Shown in pieces: positions 33,235 through 43,177 of a stretch of DNA of 60,000 nucleotides; position 1 is the first letter of the stretch; each line of letters opens with the position of its first letter. The translations under genes and the position numbers were made by a program. A model generated the notes under the pieces. The model was not told the origin of the DNA, ran no database searches, and worked only from the letters and a program-made list of their open reading frames with translations. The DNA is from Symbiodinium natans (taxonomy: Eukaryota; Sar; Dinophyceae; Suessiales; Symbiodiniaceae). The DNA is taken from contig CAJNDS010002693.1 in assembly GCA_905221605.1 (NCBI GenBank), positions 30,001 to 90,000 of the forward strand, in the 5' to 3' direction.

Positions 33235-33378
33235 TACTTGGAGGTTCATGGTACTCATGAACCAATTACAGCTGTACTTAGAACCCACTTATCAGCCCCT
33301 TAAGTGCCCTAATGTAGTTGTAAGTACAGGTATCAGTACAGTTAGAATTGGTTACTAAGTACCATGAACCTCCAAGTA
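33235..33378. mobile_element. TIR element, family A (CTTGGAGG), complete
   Basis: A 144-bp element has inverted ends TACTTGGAGGTTCATGGTAC / GTACCATGAACCTCCAAGTA. TA at both ends suits a TA target-site duplication as in Tc1/mariner-like MITEs. It has no coding capacity. Confidence 0.75.
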
Positions 33379-33479
33379 GAATTGCCCGGCGCAAGGTTTC
33401 ACGCTTCGGGTTTGGGGACTTGAGATGTATTCAGGGGCCTTAGTGATCGAACAGGGTCTTGGGGATGATTATAGCATTA

Positions 33480-33751
33480 TCGTATTTAATTTAACTTTTA
33501 CAAAACAGCAGTAATATATTTATATATACATATATATAGATTTGTTTTATTTGTTTATGTTTAACAAAAGCAGTAATATATATATAATAATAAATTAATT
33601 AAGTAATGAATTAATGAATTAATGAATTAATGAACTAATGATTCAATTAATTAAATAAATAACTAATTAATTAAGTAATTAATTAATTACGTAATTAATT
33701 AATTAGTTAATTAATTAATTAATTATTTTAAAAGCAGTAGTATCTACATAA

Positions 33752-33784
<33 letters not shown>

Positions 33785-33790
33785 GGGACC
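33480..33790. repeat. AT-rich tract with TTAA/ATTA tetramers
   Basis: TATATA, TTAATTAA and GAATTAAT repeats over 300 bp, in sharp contrast to the GC-rich surroundings. No gene. Confidence 0.9.
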
Positions 33791-34098
33791 ATGAGGGGAA
33801 GATGTCAGCAATTGCAATTGTTCCGACCCCTGTACTTCGGGTTTTGGTGCTTTAGTTAGGGTTTAGGGTTTTATAGTGCTTTAGTTGGGGTTTAGGGTTT
33901 TATGGTTTCTTAGAGTTTTAGTGCCTACTTAGGGTTTTTTAGGGTTTAGGGTCCCTAAATCCTTTTGCCCTCTAAATCCCAGAGTCCTCTGGGTAACTGC
34001 GCATTGAGAGGGGCTCGACGCCATCAAAGTGCCTGTGCGGGCGGGTCGAGCCTGAAATGGCTTAGGGGTGCTTCGGGTTGAAGGCGTTCTTTTGGAGT

Positions 34099-34290
34099 TT
34101 AGGGTTTAGGGTTTAAGGTTTAGGGTTTAGGGTTTAGGGTTTAGGGTTTAGGGTTTAGGGTTTAGGGTTTAGGGTTTAGGGTTTAGGGTTTTAGGGTTTA
34201 GGGTTTAGGGTTTGGGGTTTAGGGTTTGGCGTTTAGGGTTTAGGGTTTAGGGTTTAGGGTTTAGGGTTTAGGGTTTAGGGTTTAGGGATG
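34099..34290 (+). repeat. TTTAGGG array
   Basis: About 26 units. Confidence 0.95.
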
Positions 34291-34613
34291 CTTCGGGTTG
34301 AGGTTTTTCTTTGGGTGTTTAGGGCTTAGGGGTGATGAGCCTCAGTTCTTGGGCAACCTAGGAGCTAAGAACCAAGAAGCCAGATGTCACATACGAACCA
34401 TCTTGGTTCGCGGGTGTACTACAGGGGTCTAAATAATTAGAATAGGGTTCTGGGGGTTATTTTAGTACAATTAAAAGGGGCCTTAGGGAATATTATACTA
34501 TTAGAAATTATTCGAAACCTGTACCAGGTTTGCTCGGAGTCGAGCAACGTGCGCACTCAACATTGATAGCGCCATCGAATCCACGAGGGGCGTTTAGGGG
34601 TTTGGGTTGGGAT

Positions 34614-34700
34614 GTTCCCCCCTTATACTAGCAGTCCCTACTAGGGATTCTAGCACCTGCTGTTATAGCCCCCAGTTAAGTGCTAGTATAGGGGGGAACC
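34614..34700. mobile_element. TIR element, family C (GTTCCCCCC)
   Basis: Left end GTTCCCCCCTTATACTAGCAG, right end CTAGTATAGGGGGGAAC, about 87 bp, with internal inverted AGCA/TGCT pieces. Confidence 0.6.
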
Positions 34701-34846
34701 AAGGTTTGGGTCTTAACCTTTGAGCCGTAAACCCTTGTTTCAAGGGGTCCAGTAGGAGTTTGCTTCAGCTTGCGGTGCTGAGCAGATATGCGTGAAAACC
34801 CATGAAGCCCCTGAAGAAGTCGAACCCAGACCTCAAACCCTAAACT

Positions 34847-34968
34847 TACGGGTAGTTGCATGGTCCCGTAGTATGGGCCCTTACAAGGGTACCCCTTACA
34901 TGCCCCTTATACCCTGCACAAATTTCAGGGCGCCCATGTTTTTCAGGGCCCCTGAAACTACCCTTAGA
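34847..34968. mobile_element. TIR element, family B
   Basis: Left end CGGGTAGTTGCATGG, right end GGGCCCCTGAAACTACCCTTAG, about 122 bp, with the same internal GTATGGGCCCTTA motif. Confidence 0.6.
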
Positions 34969-34989
34969 CCATAAAAACACCCCGCAAAA

Positions 34990-35094
34990 CATGTCCAAGC
35001 ATGAAACTGGGGGCACAGGGGGAAACCACGTTTGGGGCAAAACCCGGTGCTCCACACAGCAGAAGTGCCGTCGCCTGCAGCACCCCCCTACCAG
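34990..35094 (+). CDS. coding-like island with ATG, unknown
   Basis: The frame from ATG near 34990 reads MSKHETGGTGGNHVWGKTRC then STQQKCRRLQ, basic and Gly-rich. It runs into a CCCTAAA array. No family is recognised. Confidence 0.25.
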
Positions 35095-35149
35095 TAAAAC
35101 CCTAAACCCTAAACGCTAAACCCTAAACGCTAAACCCTAAACCCTATAA

Positions 35150-35238
35150 AGCCTAGGGCCCTGAAGGGCCTCGTGGATGACGATGGGCATCAGGACCTCA
35201 TCGCCTTCCGTTGCCAAGCCAAACCGGCCGATTTCCGC
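35150..35238 (-). CDS. coding-like island, possible further ApaG-gene exon
   Basis: After the acceptor CGGCGCAG the frame reads AEIGRFGLATEGDEVLMPIV then IHEAL. It is compositionally convincing as protein and lies on the same strand as the ApaG exons. No family is recognised. Confidence 0.4.
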
Positions 35239-35486
35239 CTGCGCCGAAACACTTAGGGCTTAGGGTTTAGGGTTAGGGCTTAGGGCTTAGGGTTTAGGGT
35301 TTTGGGTGCTCTGGATGGTGACTTAGAGGGTTTGCCAGGTCATCAAAGCAGCCCTATTCCCTAAACCCTAAACCCCAAACCCTCCAATTCAACCCTAAGC
35401 CCAAAACCCTAAACCCTCTGAACCCTAAACCGTAAACCCTAAACCCCAAACCCTCGGAACTCTAAACCCTAATCACCCTGACACTC

Positions 35487-35598
35487 ATTTTGGAGGTTCA
35501 TGGGTACTTTAACCCTAATTATATCCGTACTTATAAGGCCGCTAAGTCCCCGAAGTAGGTTCTAAGTGGACTTATAAGTACCCATGATACTCCAAGTA
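35487..35598. mobile_element. TIR element, family A, shorter copy
   Basis: Left end TTTTGGAGGTTCATGGGTAC, right end GTACCCATGATACTCCAAGTA, 112 bp. It is internally shortened relative to the 145-bp copies. Confidence 0.6.
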
Positions 35599-35669
35599 GG
35601 TTTGAAGACCTCAGATGAGGCTGCAACCAGCCGGAACTGTAGCTACACCAGGCATAACCCACCATTAAC

Positions 35670-36030
35670 TCGCCCTCAACCCTAAACCCCTAAGCCCCCT
35701 ACACCCCGAAGGCCCGAAACCCTAAACCCTGAACGCTTAAACCCCTAAACTCCTGGACCCCAAACCCCCACATCCCCAAACCCCAAACCCCAAACCCTAA
35801 GCCCTAAGCCCTAAGCCCGAAGCCCCAAGCCCTAAACCCTAAACCCTAACCCCTAAACCCTAAACCCTAACCCCCAAAACCCTGAACCCTGAACCCTGAA
35901 CCCTAACCCCTAACCCCTAAACCCTAACCCTAAACCCCAAACCCCAAACCCCAAACCCCAAGCCCTAAACCCTAAACCCTAAACCCTAAACCCTAAACCC
36001 TAAACCCTAAACCCTGAACCCTCCAAGTAG
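35670..36030 (-). repeat. mixed CCCTAAA/CCCCAAA/CCCTAAG array
   Basis: Over 40 units, with same-variant runs (CCCCAAA 35755-35800 and 35935-35965; CCCTAAG 35800-35830). Confidence 0.9.
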
Positions 36031-36035
36031 CCACC

Positions 36036-36124
36036 CACCCTCGGGGCTCAGGAGGCCGGCGGCCTCGAAGCGGCGCCCATGCAACTCGGCCGGCTCAAGG
36101 ATCTTCATCTCCTTGCCCCATGAA
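36036..36124 (-). CDS. ApaG gene, probable next exon
   Basis: Joining from the preceding GTTTAGGG donor to the CCCGAAG acceptor keeps the frame and gives FESSWGKEMKILEPAEL. The SGKE(V/M)KILE segment recurs in a second minus-strand island at 32890-32960. The stop is not seen. Confidence 0.45.
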
Positions 36125-39100
36125 CTTCGGGTTTAGGGTTTAGGGTTTAAGATTTAGGGTTTAGGGTTTAGGGTTTAGGGTTTAGGGTTTAGGGTTTAGG
36201 GTTTAGGGTTTAGGGTTTAGGGTTTAGGGTTTAGGGTTTAGGGTTTAGGGTTTAGGGTTTAGCTTAGGGTTTAGGGTTTAGGGTTTGGGGTTTGGGGTTT
36301 AGGGCTTAGGGCTTAGGGCTTCGGGCTTCAGGTGTCGGCTTTGGGGCAGCCCCAAAAGTCCCGGTGCCTCAAGGCTCAAACACACAGGGTTACCGTTGAC
36401 CTCCTCCAGAAGAATCCCTTAAGCCCTTTTGAGCCAGCTCTTTTGCTCGGTTATTCTGAACACAGCTTCATTCCTCCACACGTTAATTCTGACAGAACAA
36501 CAATATCTGGATGTTTCAGAAAGTGGGGGTACCTTCTTGGGGTCCTTCTTATTAAGGGTCCGACAAATTGCGGGTCGATATTGGGGTCCCCGATTTCGTA
36601 AATCCCCACAGGTTCAAAAAGAACAGTGCTTTCCATCATAATTTTGGGAAACCTATTTTCATTAGCGAACCTGGCGAGCGAATGAAACGGAGCTTGTGGT
36701 CAAAAGTATGATCAGCACGCATGCAAACCCTTACTAAGAATCTGAATCATAACCACTCGCCAGTTCATGAGCCTCAAAACCTCCGCGTCTGACCGACCAT
36801 TCGGAGATAGAAGAGAGAAGAGAAGCTACAACTGATTGTATTTTGCTAGCAGCTAACAACGCTTCTAACCCCTCTGAACCCTCTAAACCCTCCACACCTC
36901 TACACCCTCCAAACTCTCTGAACCCTCTGAACCCCGAAAACCCTCTAAACCCCCTAAACCCCCTAAACCCCCCAAACCCCCTAAACCCCCTAAACCCCCG
37001 TTACCCCCCTAAACCCCCCTTACCCCTAAACCCCCTAAACCCCCTAAACCCCCTAAACCCCCTAAACCACCTAAACCCCCTAAACCCCTTAAACCCCCTA
37101 ATCCCCGAAACCAAACCCTCTAAACCCCCTGAACCCCCCGAAGCCCCTAAACCCCCTAAACCCGCTAAACCCCCTAAACCCCCTAACCCGGTAAACCCCC
37201 TAAACCCCCTAAACCCTAAACCCTAAACCCTAAACCCTAAACCCTAAACCCTAAACCCTAAACCCTAAACCCTAAACCTCTCGAAGTCCCTAAGAAGGTC
37301 CCTTTCAAGCGGATCTGCGGGCAAAGGCACCAGGGATCCATGAAGGGTGCCGGCCTTCAACCCATAGTGGCAACTGCTTGGGGTTTAGGGTTTAGGGTTT
37401 AGGGTTTAGGGTTTAGGGTTTAGGGTTTAGGGTTTAGGGTTTAGGGTTTAGGGTTTAGGGTTTAGGGTTTAGGGTTTAGGGTTTAGGGTTTAGGGCTTAG
37501 GGCTATAAAGGGACTGCCCAAATCTAGTTGTTCCCTCATGGTCCCTATATCAATATCCTATACCAACCCCCAAAACCCTATTCTCATCATTAAGGCCGCT
37601 ATAGTACAAGGTTTGGCTGTTTAGGGGTTTCGGTTTTAGGGATCGGCGTGGTGTCAGTGGCAAGGGCAGCTTCCCCACTTTTGTCAGCTGCATGTGTAGC
37701 GACAGGTAGCCATGTATCTCGATAAGGGCAGACATGAGAGTGACCCGAGCAAGCCCTTCCCGCACACACCCAAAGCCCTAAACTCTCAACCCTGAACCCT
37801 GAACATCCCACGGCGCCTCGCAAGACAGGGGGCCTCAGACATTGAGTCGTTCGGGCTCGTGGAGGCTTTGGGCGGAGGAGGGCTTCGGGTCTGTCTTCCT
37901 GGGCTTGGTAGCCCAGTCACCATATCATGATGAGGCAGCATGCTATGATCCCCAGGTTTCATGTGCTGTAAAGATATCCACAGTCTTCCCAAAATAGGCC
38001 TGGAGATCACATGCCCTAAGCCCATGACCCGACGCCCGCACACCAAACGTTCGAGCCCTAAACCCCAAACCCCTCCATGCACAGCACGCGGCCCTCAAGC
38101 GACAGCCCCGAATGCCCCAAACTTAAAACCCTAAAACCCTAAAACCCTACCCCCCCCCCCCCCGCCACCAAAGAAAAAACAAAAAAAAACCCTCAAGCCC
38201 TAACCCCCCCCCCCCAGGCGCCTGAACCGTAAACCCCACACCTTGGCCGCCCTCAGTACTAAGACCCATCTGCCGGGCAACAAGCGGAGCTGTAGGCAAA
38301 GGACTCCCCCGGGCGCAGGATTGGCTGCTGGCCGAGGACTCCAGGGGCCTCCGAATGTTTACGGTTTAGGGTTTAGGGTGTTGGGTTTAGGGTTTAGGGT
38401 TTAGGGTTTAGGGTTTAGGGTTTAGGGTTTAGGGTTTAGGGTTTAGGGTTTAGGCCTAGGACCCAGGGTTTTACATTGGGGCCTTTGGGTGTTGAGGGCT
38501 CGGGTTAGGGTTTAGGGTTTAGGGCATAGGGTTTGGGGTCTGGGGTTTGGGGTTTAGGGTGCAGGGCTTAGGGCTTCGGGTTGAGGGTTTAGGGCCTGGG
38601 AGTGTTTATGGTTACCTTTGGGTACTTAGGGCGTAGGGCCAGGGCTTGAAGGCTTTAGGGTTTAGGGCTTGGGGGAGTAGCGGGGGCTTTTCGGGCTCAG
38701 AGCTTTCGGGCTTTGGGTTTAGGGTGTGAGGGTTGGGTGTTTAGGGTTTAGGAGTTCGGGAGCTTTAGGCTTTGGGGTGTTGGATGTAAGTTTGGGTCTA
38801 GGGGGTGCCGGGTCTAGGGTAACCGTGTCAAGGGGTGGAGGCTTGTGAGAACCACTCTTAGGCCCTGCATCCTTCAAACCCCCCGCACTACAACGCCTTA
38901 CCCCCGTCCCCTTCCACTCCCGTAGGGTGGCTCCCTAGACCATGTTCAATCATGGCCCCCTGTTGCGGTTCCTTTCTTACACAGGCTCCGTGCAAACTTC
39001 GGGTAGGCCCTGAACCTAAACCCTAAACCCTGAACCCTAAACCCTAAACCCCTAAACCCTAAACCCTAAACCCTAAACCCCTAACTCCTAAACCCTACTA

Positions 39101-40719
39101 AACCCCTAAACCCCGAAACCCCTAAACCCTACTAAACGCCCGACCCCTAAACCCCTAAACCCCTAAACCCCTAAACCCCTAAACCCCTAAACCCCTAACC
39201 CCTAAACCCCTAAACCCCTAAACCCCTAAACCCCTAAACCCCTAAACCCCTAAACCCCTAAACCCTAAACCCTAAACCCTAAACCCCACACCCGGGCCTT
39301 CGGGCCAACCTCTGCTACCAGGCCCGACTTCTCAACGATGACCCAGTGTCGCGATAGCAGCTGCAGAGTGTGGGCGGACTCGTTGGAGATCTTCACCTTG
39401 AGGTCCCCTAAACCCTAAATCCTAAACCCTAAACCCTGAACCCTAAACCCTAAACCCTAAACTTAATCCCTGTTCCCCTAGGAAGAAAAAAGGATCCTTT
39501 TTGTTTATATATAAGAAAGCCCATAACCCAAAAAGTAAAAAGGATCCCTAACACTGATTGCTGATTTAGTAAACCCTAAACCCTAAACCCTAAACCCTCA
39601 TGGGCTTAGGCTTTGGGATTCTTGAAGAGTCCGGCGGGCCAGGGGTTTCAGGGTCTTCAGCTGACTTTCTGTCTGAACCCTAGACTGCGTTGCGGGCCAC
39701 CAACGGATAAGAGGCTTTCCCGTAGCCCCGAAGCCCTGGGCCCCTGCACATGGCTTGATTCGAAAATATGACCCTAAACCCTAAACCCTAAACCCTAAAC
39801 CCTAAACCCTAAACCCTAAACCCTAAACCTAAACCCTGTTCCTTTCCTGGGCCATGATCTTTTTACACGGCCCTTAGAAATGAGGGTGCCAAGAAACAGC
39901 GCCCTTTCACATGCTCATCCGCGCTCCGCGTTCTCACCCTCCGCCTCCCCCCTGATCAACCTCCCTCCCCGCCCCGCACGAAGCACCCCGCACTCCACGC
40001 CCGCCATCACAAGCTCTAAACTAACCCTAAACCTTAGGGTTTAGGGTTTCGGGCTTAGGGTTCCCTTTTGGGGTTAAGGTTTAAGGTACCGTTTAGTGCG
40101 TAGTGGTGTCATGCTATCGGATTGTAATGAGCGTATGTATCCACGGCAAGGGGTAAGACTCTGATGCTAAGCTCCGTTCACGCTCGACATGCTTTTGGTC
40201 AGTGGGGAATGAAGGAATAGCAAGAGTCGTCATAGAAAGTGCTCATAATGCCACACCCTTTCCTTGCAACTTGTGCTAGCCAGCAGAACACCCATCGTGC
40301 GCAGCCTAAACCGTAACCCTTCACCCTTAACCCTAAACCCTACACCCTGAACCCTAAATTGGGTTTAGCCCAAGAGGTCAAATTTCATTAAGGATCCCTA
40401 TATAAATTAAAACAGAATCCATACTTGGGGGACATTGGGCTCTTTGGGTTTCTGCCGTGCTAAACCCTGAACCCTAAACCCTAGACCCTAGACCCTAACA
40501 CCTAACCCCTAAACCCTAAACCCCAAACCCGAAACCCTAAACCCTAAACCCTAAACCCTAAACCCGAAACCCTAAACCCGAAACCCTAAACCCTAAACCC
40601 TAAACCCTAAACCCTAAACCCTAAACCCTAAACCCTAAACCCTACCCAAGCGCTCTGTAGGTCCACTGCCACCGCCCCTTCGCCGGGTCGGAGGCGGCAG
40701 CATCGAAGCTAGCGGAGGC
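36036..40719 (-). CDS. ApaG-domain protein, split by telomere-like introns
   Basis: Five islands in descending order give consecutive parts of an ApaG (DUF525) domain: about 40719-40646 (RWQWTYRAL), 39407-39292 (LKVKISNESAHTLQLLSRHW), 38348 to about 38262 (GVLGQQPILRPGESFAYSS), 37354-37278 (GTLHGSLVPLPAD) and about 36124-36036 (SSWGKEMKILEPAEL). The ApaG landmarks YRVRIEN, QLLSRHWII, GVVGEQPxLxPGESFxYxSxC and GTMxGSY are all recognisable in order. ApaG is a small beta-sandwich fold found in bacteria and as a domain of eukaryotic proteins; its role here is unknown. Introns of about 1 kb each hold telomere-like arrays. N-terminal exons are not identified. A further coding-like island at 35150-35238 may continue the gene. 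Confidence 0.75.
36125..36330 (+). repeat. TTTAGGG array
   Basis: About 27 units. On the minus strand it would form the acceptor side of the intron before the 36036-36124 exon. Confidence 0.95.
36335..36860. other. unique stretch, no gene recognised
   Basis: 520 bp without telomere-like repeat, more AT-rich than its surroundings. It contains a TIR-like GGGGTACCTTCTTGGGG segment. No gene is recognised. Confidence 0.5.
36860..37278 (-). repeat. CCCCCTAAA (9-mer) array then CCCTAAA
   Basis: Units of CCCCCTAAA and CCCTCTGAA at 36860-37205, then 7-mer CCCTAAA to 37278, where the ApaG exon begins. Confidence 0.95.
37278..37354 (-). CDS. ApaG gene, exon with GTLHGS motif
   Basis: The frame reads AGTLHGSLVPLPADPLERDL and ends at GAGAG|GTTTAGGG, so the GT donor is the first letters of a pure TTTAGGG array read on the minus strand. 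GTLHGS corresponds to the GTMxGSY motif of ApaG. Confidence 0.65.
37380..37505 (+). repeat. TTTAGGG array
   Basis: Seventeen near-perfect units inside the ApaG gene span. Confidence 0.95.
38262..38348 (-). CDS. ApaG gene, exon with GQQP and PGESF motifs
   Basis: After a CGGAG acceptor the frame reads APGVLGQQPILRPGESFAYS, continuing SACCPADGS. Canonical GT-AG joining to the previous exon keeps the frame and inserts a few residues in the loop before PGV. A non-canonical junction at the shared GGCCC would give EVGPGVLGQQP, even closer to the family. The 3' end is not resolved. Confidence 0.78.
38358..38600 (+). repeat. TTTAGGG blocks
   Basis: 38358-38453 is pure; 38500-38600 is degenerate. 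They lie in the intron between the GQQP and QLLSRHW exons of the ApaG gene. Confidence 0.9.
39015..39290 (-). repeat. CCCTAAA / CCCCTAAA array
   Basis: The 8-mer CCCCTAAA dominates at 39130-39260. The array abuts the QLLSRHW exon with no spacer. Confidence 0.95.
39292..39407 (-). CDS. ApaG gene, exon with QLLSRHW motif
   Basis: The frame reads DLKVKISNESAHTLQLLSRHW followed by VIVEKSGLVAEVGPKAR, very close to the core of ApaG. It is flanked on both sides by telomere-like repeat with no spacer: acceptor TTTAG just before it and donor CCCGG|GTGTGGGGTTTAGG just after, so the repeat supplies both splice dinucleotides. Confidence 0.8.
40361..40452. mobile_element. TIR element, family F, second copy
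   Basis: It has GGGTTTAGCCCAAGAGG on the left and TTGGGCTCTTTGGGTTTC on the right, with an interior AAGGATCCCTATATAAATT. It lies near the ApaG gene. Confidence 0.4.
40465..40645 (-). repeat. CCCTAAA array
   Basis: About 22 units. It abuts the upstream ApaG exon and supplies its GT donor (GGGTAGGG on the minus strand). Confidence 0.95.
40646..40719 (-). CDS. ApaG gene, upstream exon
   Basis: After a GAG acceptor the frame reads ASASFDAAASDPAKGRWQWT then YRAL. WQWTYRA would be the strand leading into the YRVRIEN motif of ApaG. The donor is probably GT (CTTGG|GTAGGG), which opens straight into a G-rich strand of telomere-like repeat. The exact phase with the next exon is not settled. Confidence 0.5.
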
Positions 40720-41474
40720 CTCGCGCACCGGTTTTGGGTGTAGGGTTTAGGGTTTTTGGTTTTGGGGTTTGGTTTAGGGTTAGGGTGCAGGGTTCAGGGT
40801 TCAGGGTTTGGGGTTTGGGGTTTGGGGTTTGGGGTTTGGGGTTTGGGGTTTGGGTTTTGGTTTAAAACTTGGGCTTAGGGCTTCGGTTTTCGGGTGTCCC
40901 TTCCTTCGGGGATGGACCTTTTGGACAAGGAATGAATTGCCCCCCTCTAGAGCAAGCGGAATCTGCAAAGTCCCACCAATATGAAAGCGGAAGTGAAGAT
41001 GCTCGTCTTGCCCACAAGTCAGTCAAATATTGAAGTCCCTAAACCCTGAAACCCTAAACCCTAGACCCTAAACCCTAAACCCTAAACCCTAAACCCTAAA
41101 CCCTAGACCCTAAACCCTAAATCCCAAACTATAAACCCTAAACTCCCATCAAGGAAGATCTTTCGCTGGCTTTGCCTTCAGCAGGACTTGAGGACTCATA
41201 CTGGATGAGCTCGCGAAACTCTGCCGACAGAAGAGAGAGAGGAAGAGAGACGTCACAGTGCATGCCTCAACCAACCCTTGAGAATTTAGGGTTCAGGGTT
41301 TAGGGTTTATAGGGTTTAGGGTTTAGCGGCCAGTGCACGGCTAGATGTATCTTAGTACTTGCATGGTTTAGGTCAGTTAGCCATAGGTATGCTCAGCGAG
41401 CAGTGACCGACTAGTGCTACAGTGCTGTACAAGTAGCCAGAATCCAGAAGACTACCATCCAGGGCGTCGTGCCC

Positions 41475-42457
41475 TCACTCCGACGCCGGGTAGGCCCTCA
41501 CGGTGTAGTCGCGTGCACGCTGCGCGAGTTCCTTGTTTACCAGCCCACCCACGCCGTAGGCCCACCAAAAGCGGAGCATACGAACTGCTGTGGACTCAGG
41601 ATAGGTGCTCCATACCGCCCTGGCTCTCTCGCGGACAGAAGCTTTCAGCACGTTGTAGAAGTTGAGCCCGAGCAAGTGGATGGGCGTAATGATGATCTGC
41701 ATCCCACAGGGAGTTGCGAGCTGTGCTATCTTTTCCGCCTTGGGCTGGTCCATGTCGGTCGCTGAGCGCAGCCCACTGGCAACTATGGCCGGCAGGATGA
41801 ATCCGGCCCCGATGATGAGAGCATCGCGGAAAAGGAAAGTACCATACGTCGCCATAGGGACCGCCTTCTTCACCGGTGCAGCTTCTGCGCCCGAGAACAT
41901 CTTGGCGAAAGCGACGTCTTTCAGGATGGAGGAGGTGGTGTAGGCCCCCGTCGCCAGCACGAGCTTGCTTGCGCTCTGTGAAACACTGCTCATGTCACGG
42001 CGCTCCGCCAGCACGTCCACCAGGTTGTTGGCACCATATGTACAAGCATAGACGCCCATGACCATCCAAAAGGCTGGCTTCCTGGCTACCATGTGAGGCC
42101 GGAACACCAAGTCTTTGAGGCCGGCGAGCAAGGCTCTGCTCAGTGGCTCGCCGGCGGCTGCCTTGGTCACCGTCATGTCCACCGTCATCACCACCGGCAC
42201 CACCGACAGGGCGGACAGGGCCGAGCAGCCAGTGAAGATGAGGGCATCCACCTGCCAGGGGATGGCTGCAAGCTGCTCCGGGCTGCGGCGCGGCACCGGG
42301 GCAGCGTCTCCTCCCATCTCTAGTAAGGAAGGGAGGCGCTCGGAAGCTCCAGGAAGATCTACAGGATGCAAGGGAACAGGCCAGCAACCATCTATGTAAC
42401 CTCACCAAGGAGATAGGACCAGTCGTATCTGTTCGGGCCGTTGAGGGTTTGGGACAT
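41475..42457 (-). CDS. uncharacterised conserved membrane protein (fungal/protist family)
   Basis: A 311-residue product is predicted from ATG at 42457, with a 47-nt intron 42405-42359 (CTTG|GTGAGG...CTGTAG|ATC) that keeps the frame. It starts MSQTLNGPNRYDWSYLL. Landmarks are WQVDALIFTGCS, ACTYGANNLVDV, KDVAFAKMF, YGTFLFRDALI and LATPCGMQIIITPIHLLGLN. I recall the same pattern (TYxANxxD, KDxxFxxxF, RDxxT, TPxHLLGLDxYN) in a fungal family with a mitochondrial-carrier-like look; function unknown. Four or five hydrophobic segments suggest an inner-membrane protein. An internal ATG at 42317 would give about 280 residues. Unlike its neighbours, it has no telomere-like intron. Confidence 0.7.
42359..42405 (-). 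other. 47-nt GT-AG intron in the membrane-protein gene
   Basis: The donor is GTGAGG and the acceptor CCTGTAG. Without removal the frame is closed by TAG/TGA. Removal joins SYLL to DLPGASERL in phase and provides an ATG start. It is unique sequence, with no telomere-like repeat. Confidence 0.5.
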
Positions 42458-42879
42458 AGATGGACATGGTGCAAAAGCCTGGAATAGCTTCAGGGTTCTC
42501 GAAACCGTTCATCATCATAAGTGGCAGCTTGCCACGTCCCTGTAAGAGGCTCTGATCCACGCAACGTGGCCAGACTGATGCTTGGGCCAAAAGCTGGGAT
42601 ATCGCGAAGATCCCTGAGAGAAAAAAACCTACGGTAAAGGCAACGTGTTCCATCGAAATCCACCAACACCATCACCACCTCTACCTAGGTTAGCCCTTCA
42701 GACCCTCTGAAGTTATGCCTAAGATAATCCTCTTGAATTCAGTAGGGAAAATATGGTTCAGGGTTTAGGTTGAGGGTTAAAATATCCACCTAAGGGCCGA
42801 CCTAGGTTTGCATGACTTGGGGTTACGAGTAAGTCTCGGGTCCTGGGCACACATTAGGGTCAGACACTGTCATGAAGCC

Positions 42880-43062
42880 CCTAAACCCTAAACCCTAAAC
42901 CCTAACCCTAAACCCTAAACCCTAAACCCTAAACCCTAAACCTTAAACCCTAAACCCTAAACCCTAAACCCTAAACCCTAAACCCTAAACCCTAAACCCT
43001 AAACCCTAACCCTAAACCCTAAACCCTAAACCCTAAACCCTAAACCCTAACCCTAAACCCGA
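42880..43062 (-). repeat. CCCTAAA array
   Basis: About 25 units, with a few 6-mers CCCTAA. Confidence 0.95.
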
Positions 43063-43177
43063 AAGCGAGGGGCCTGGATGCGCACTCCACGAGTCAGGGC
43101 CTCACTGGACGTCGGCCAAGCGATGCCTAAGATGGCAACATTGGAGGGTCTCGACGTAGGTGTTCATCTTGAGGGAC

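Noticed and set aside
34990-35094. Ribosomal protein exon (eL37-like) because of a short basic MSK start
   Set aside because: The residues do not follow the expected Cys pattern; left as unknown.
41662-42399. Plus-strand frames opposite the 41.5-42.4 kb gene
   Set aside because: They are shadows of the minus-strand membrane-protein frame, with no signature of their own.
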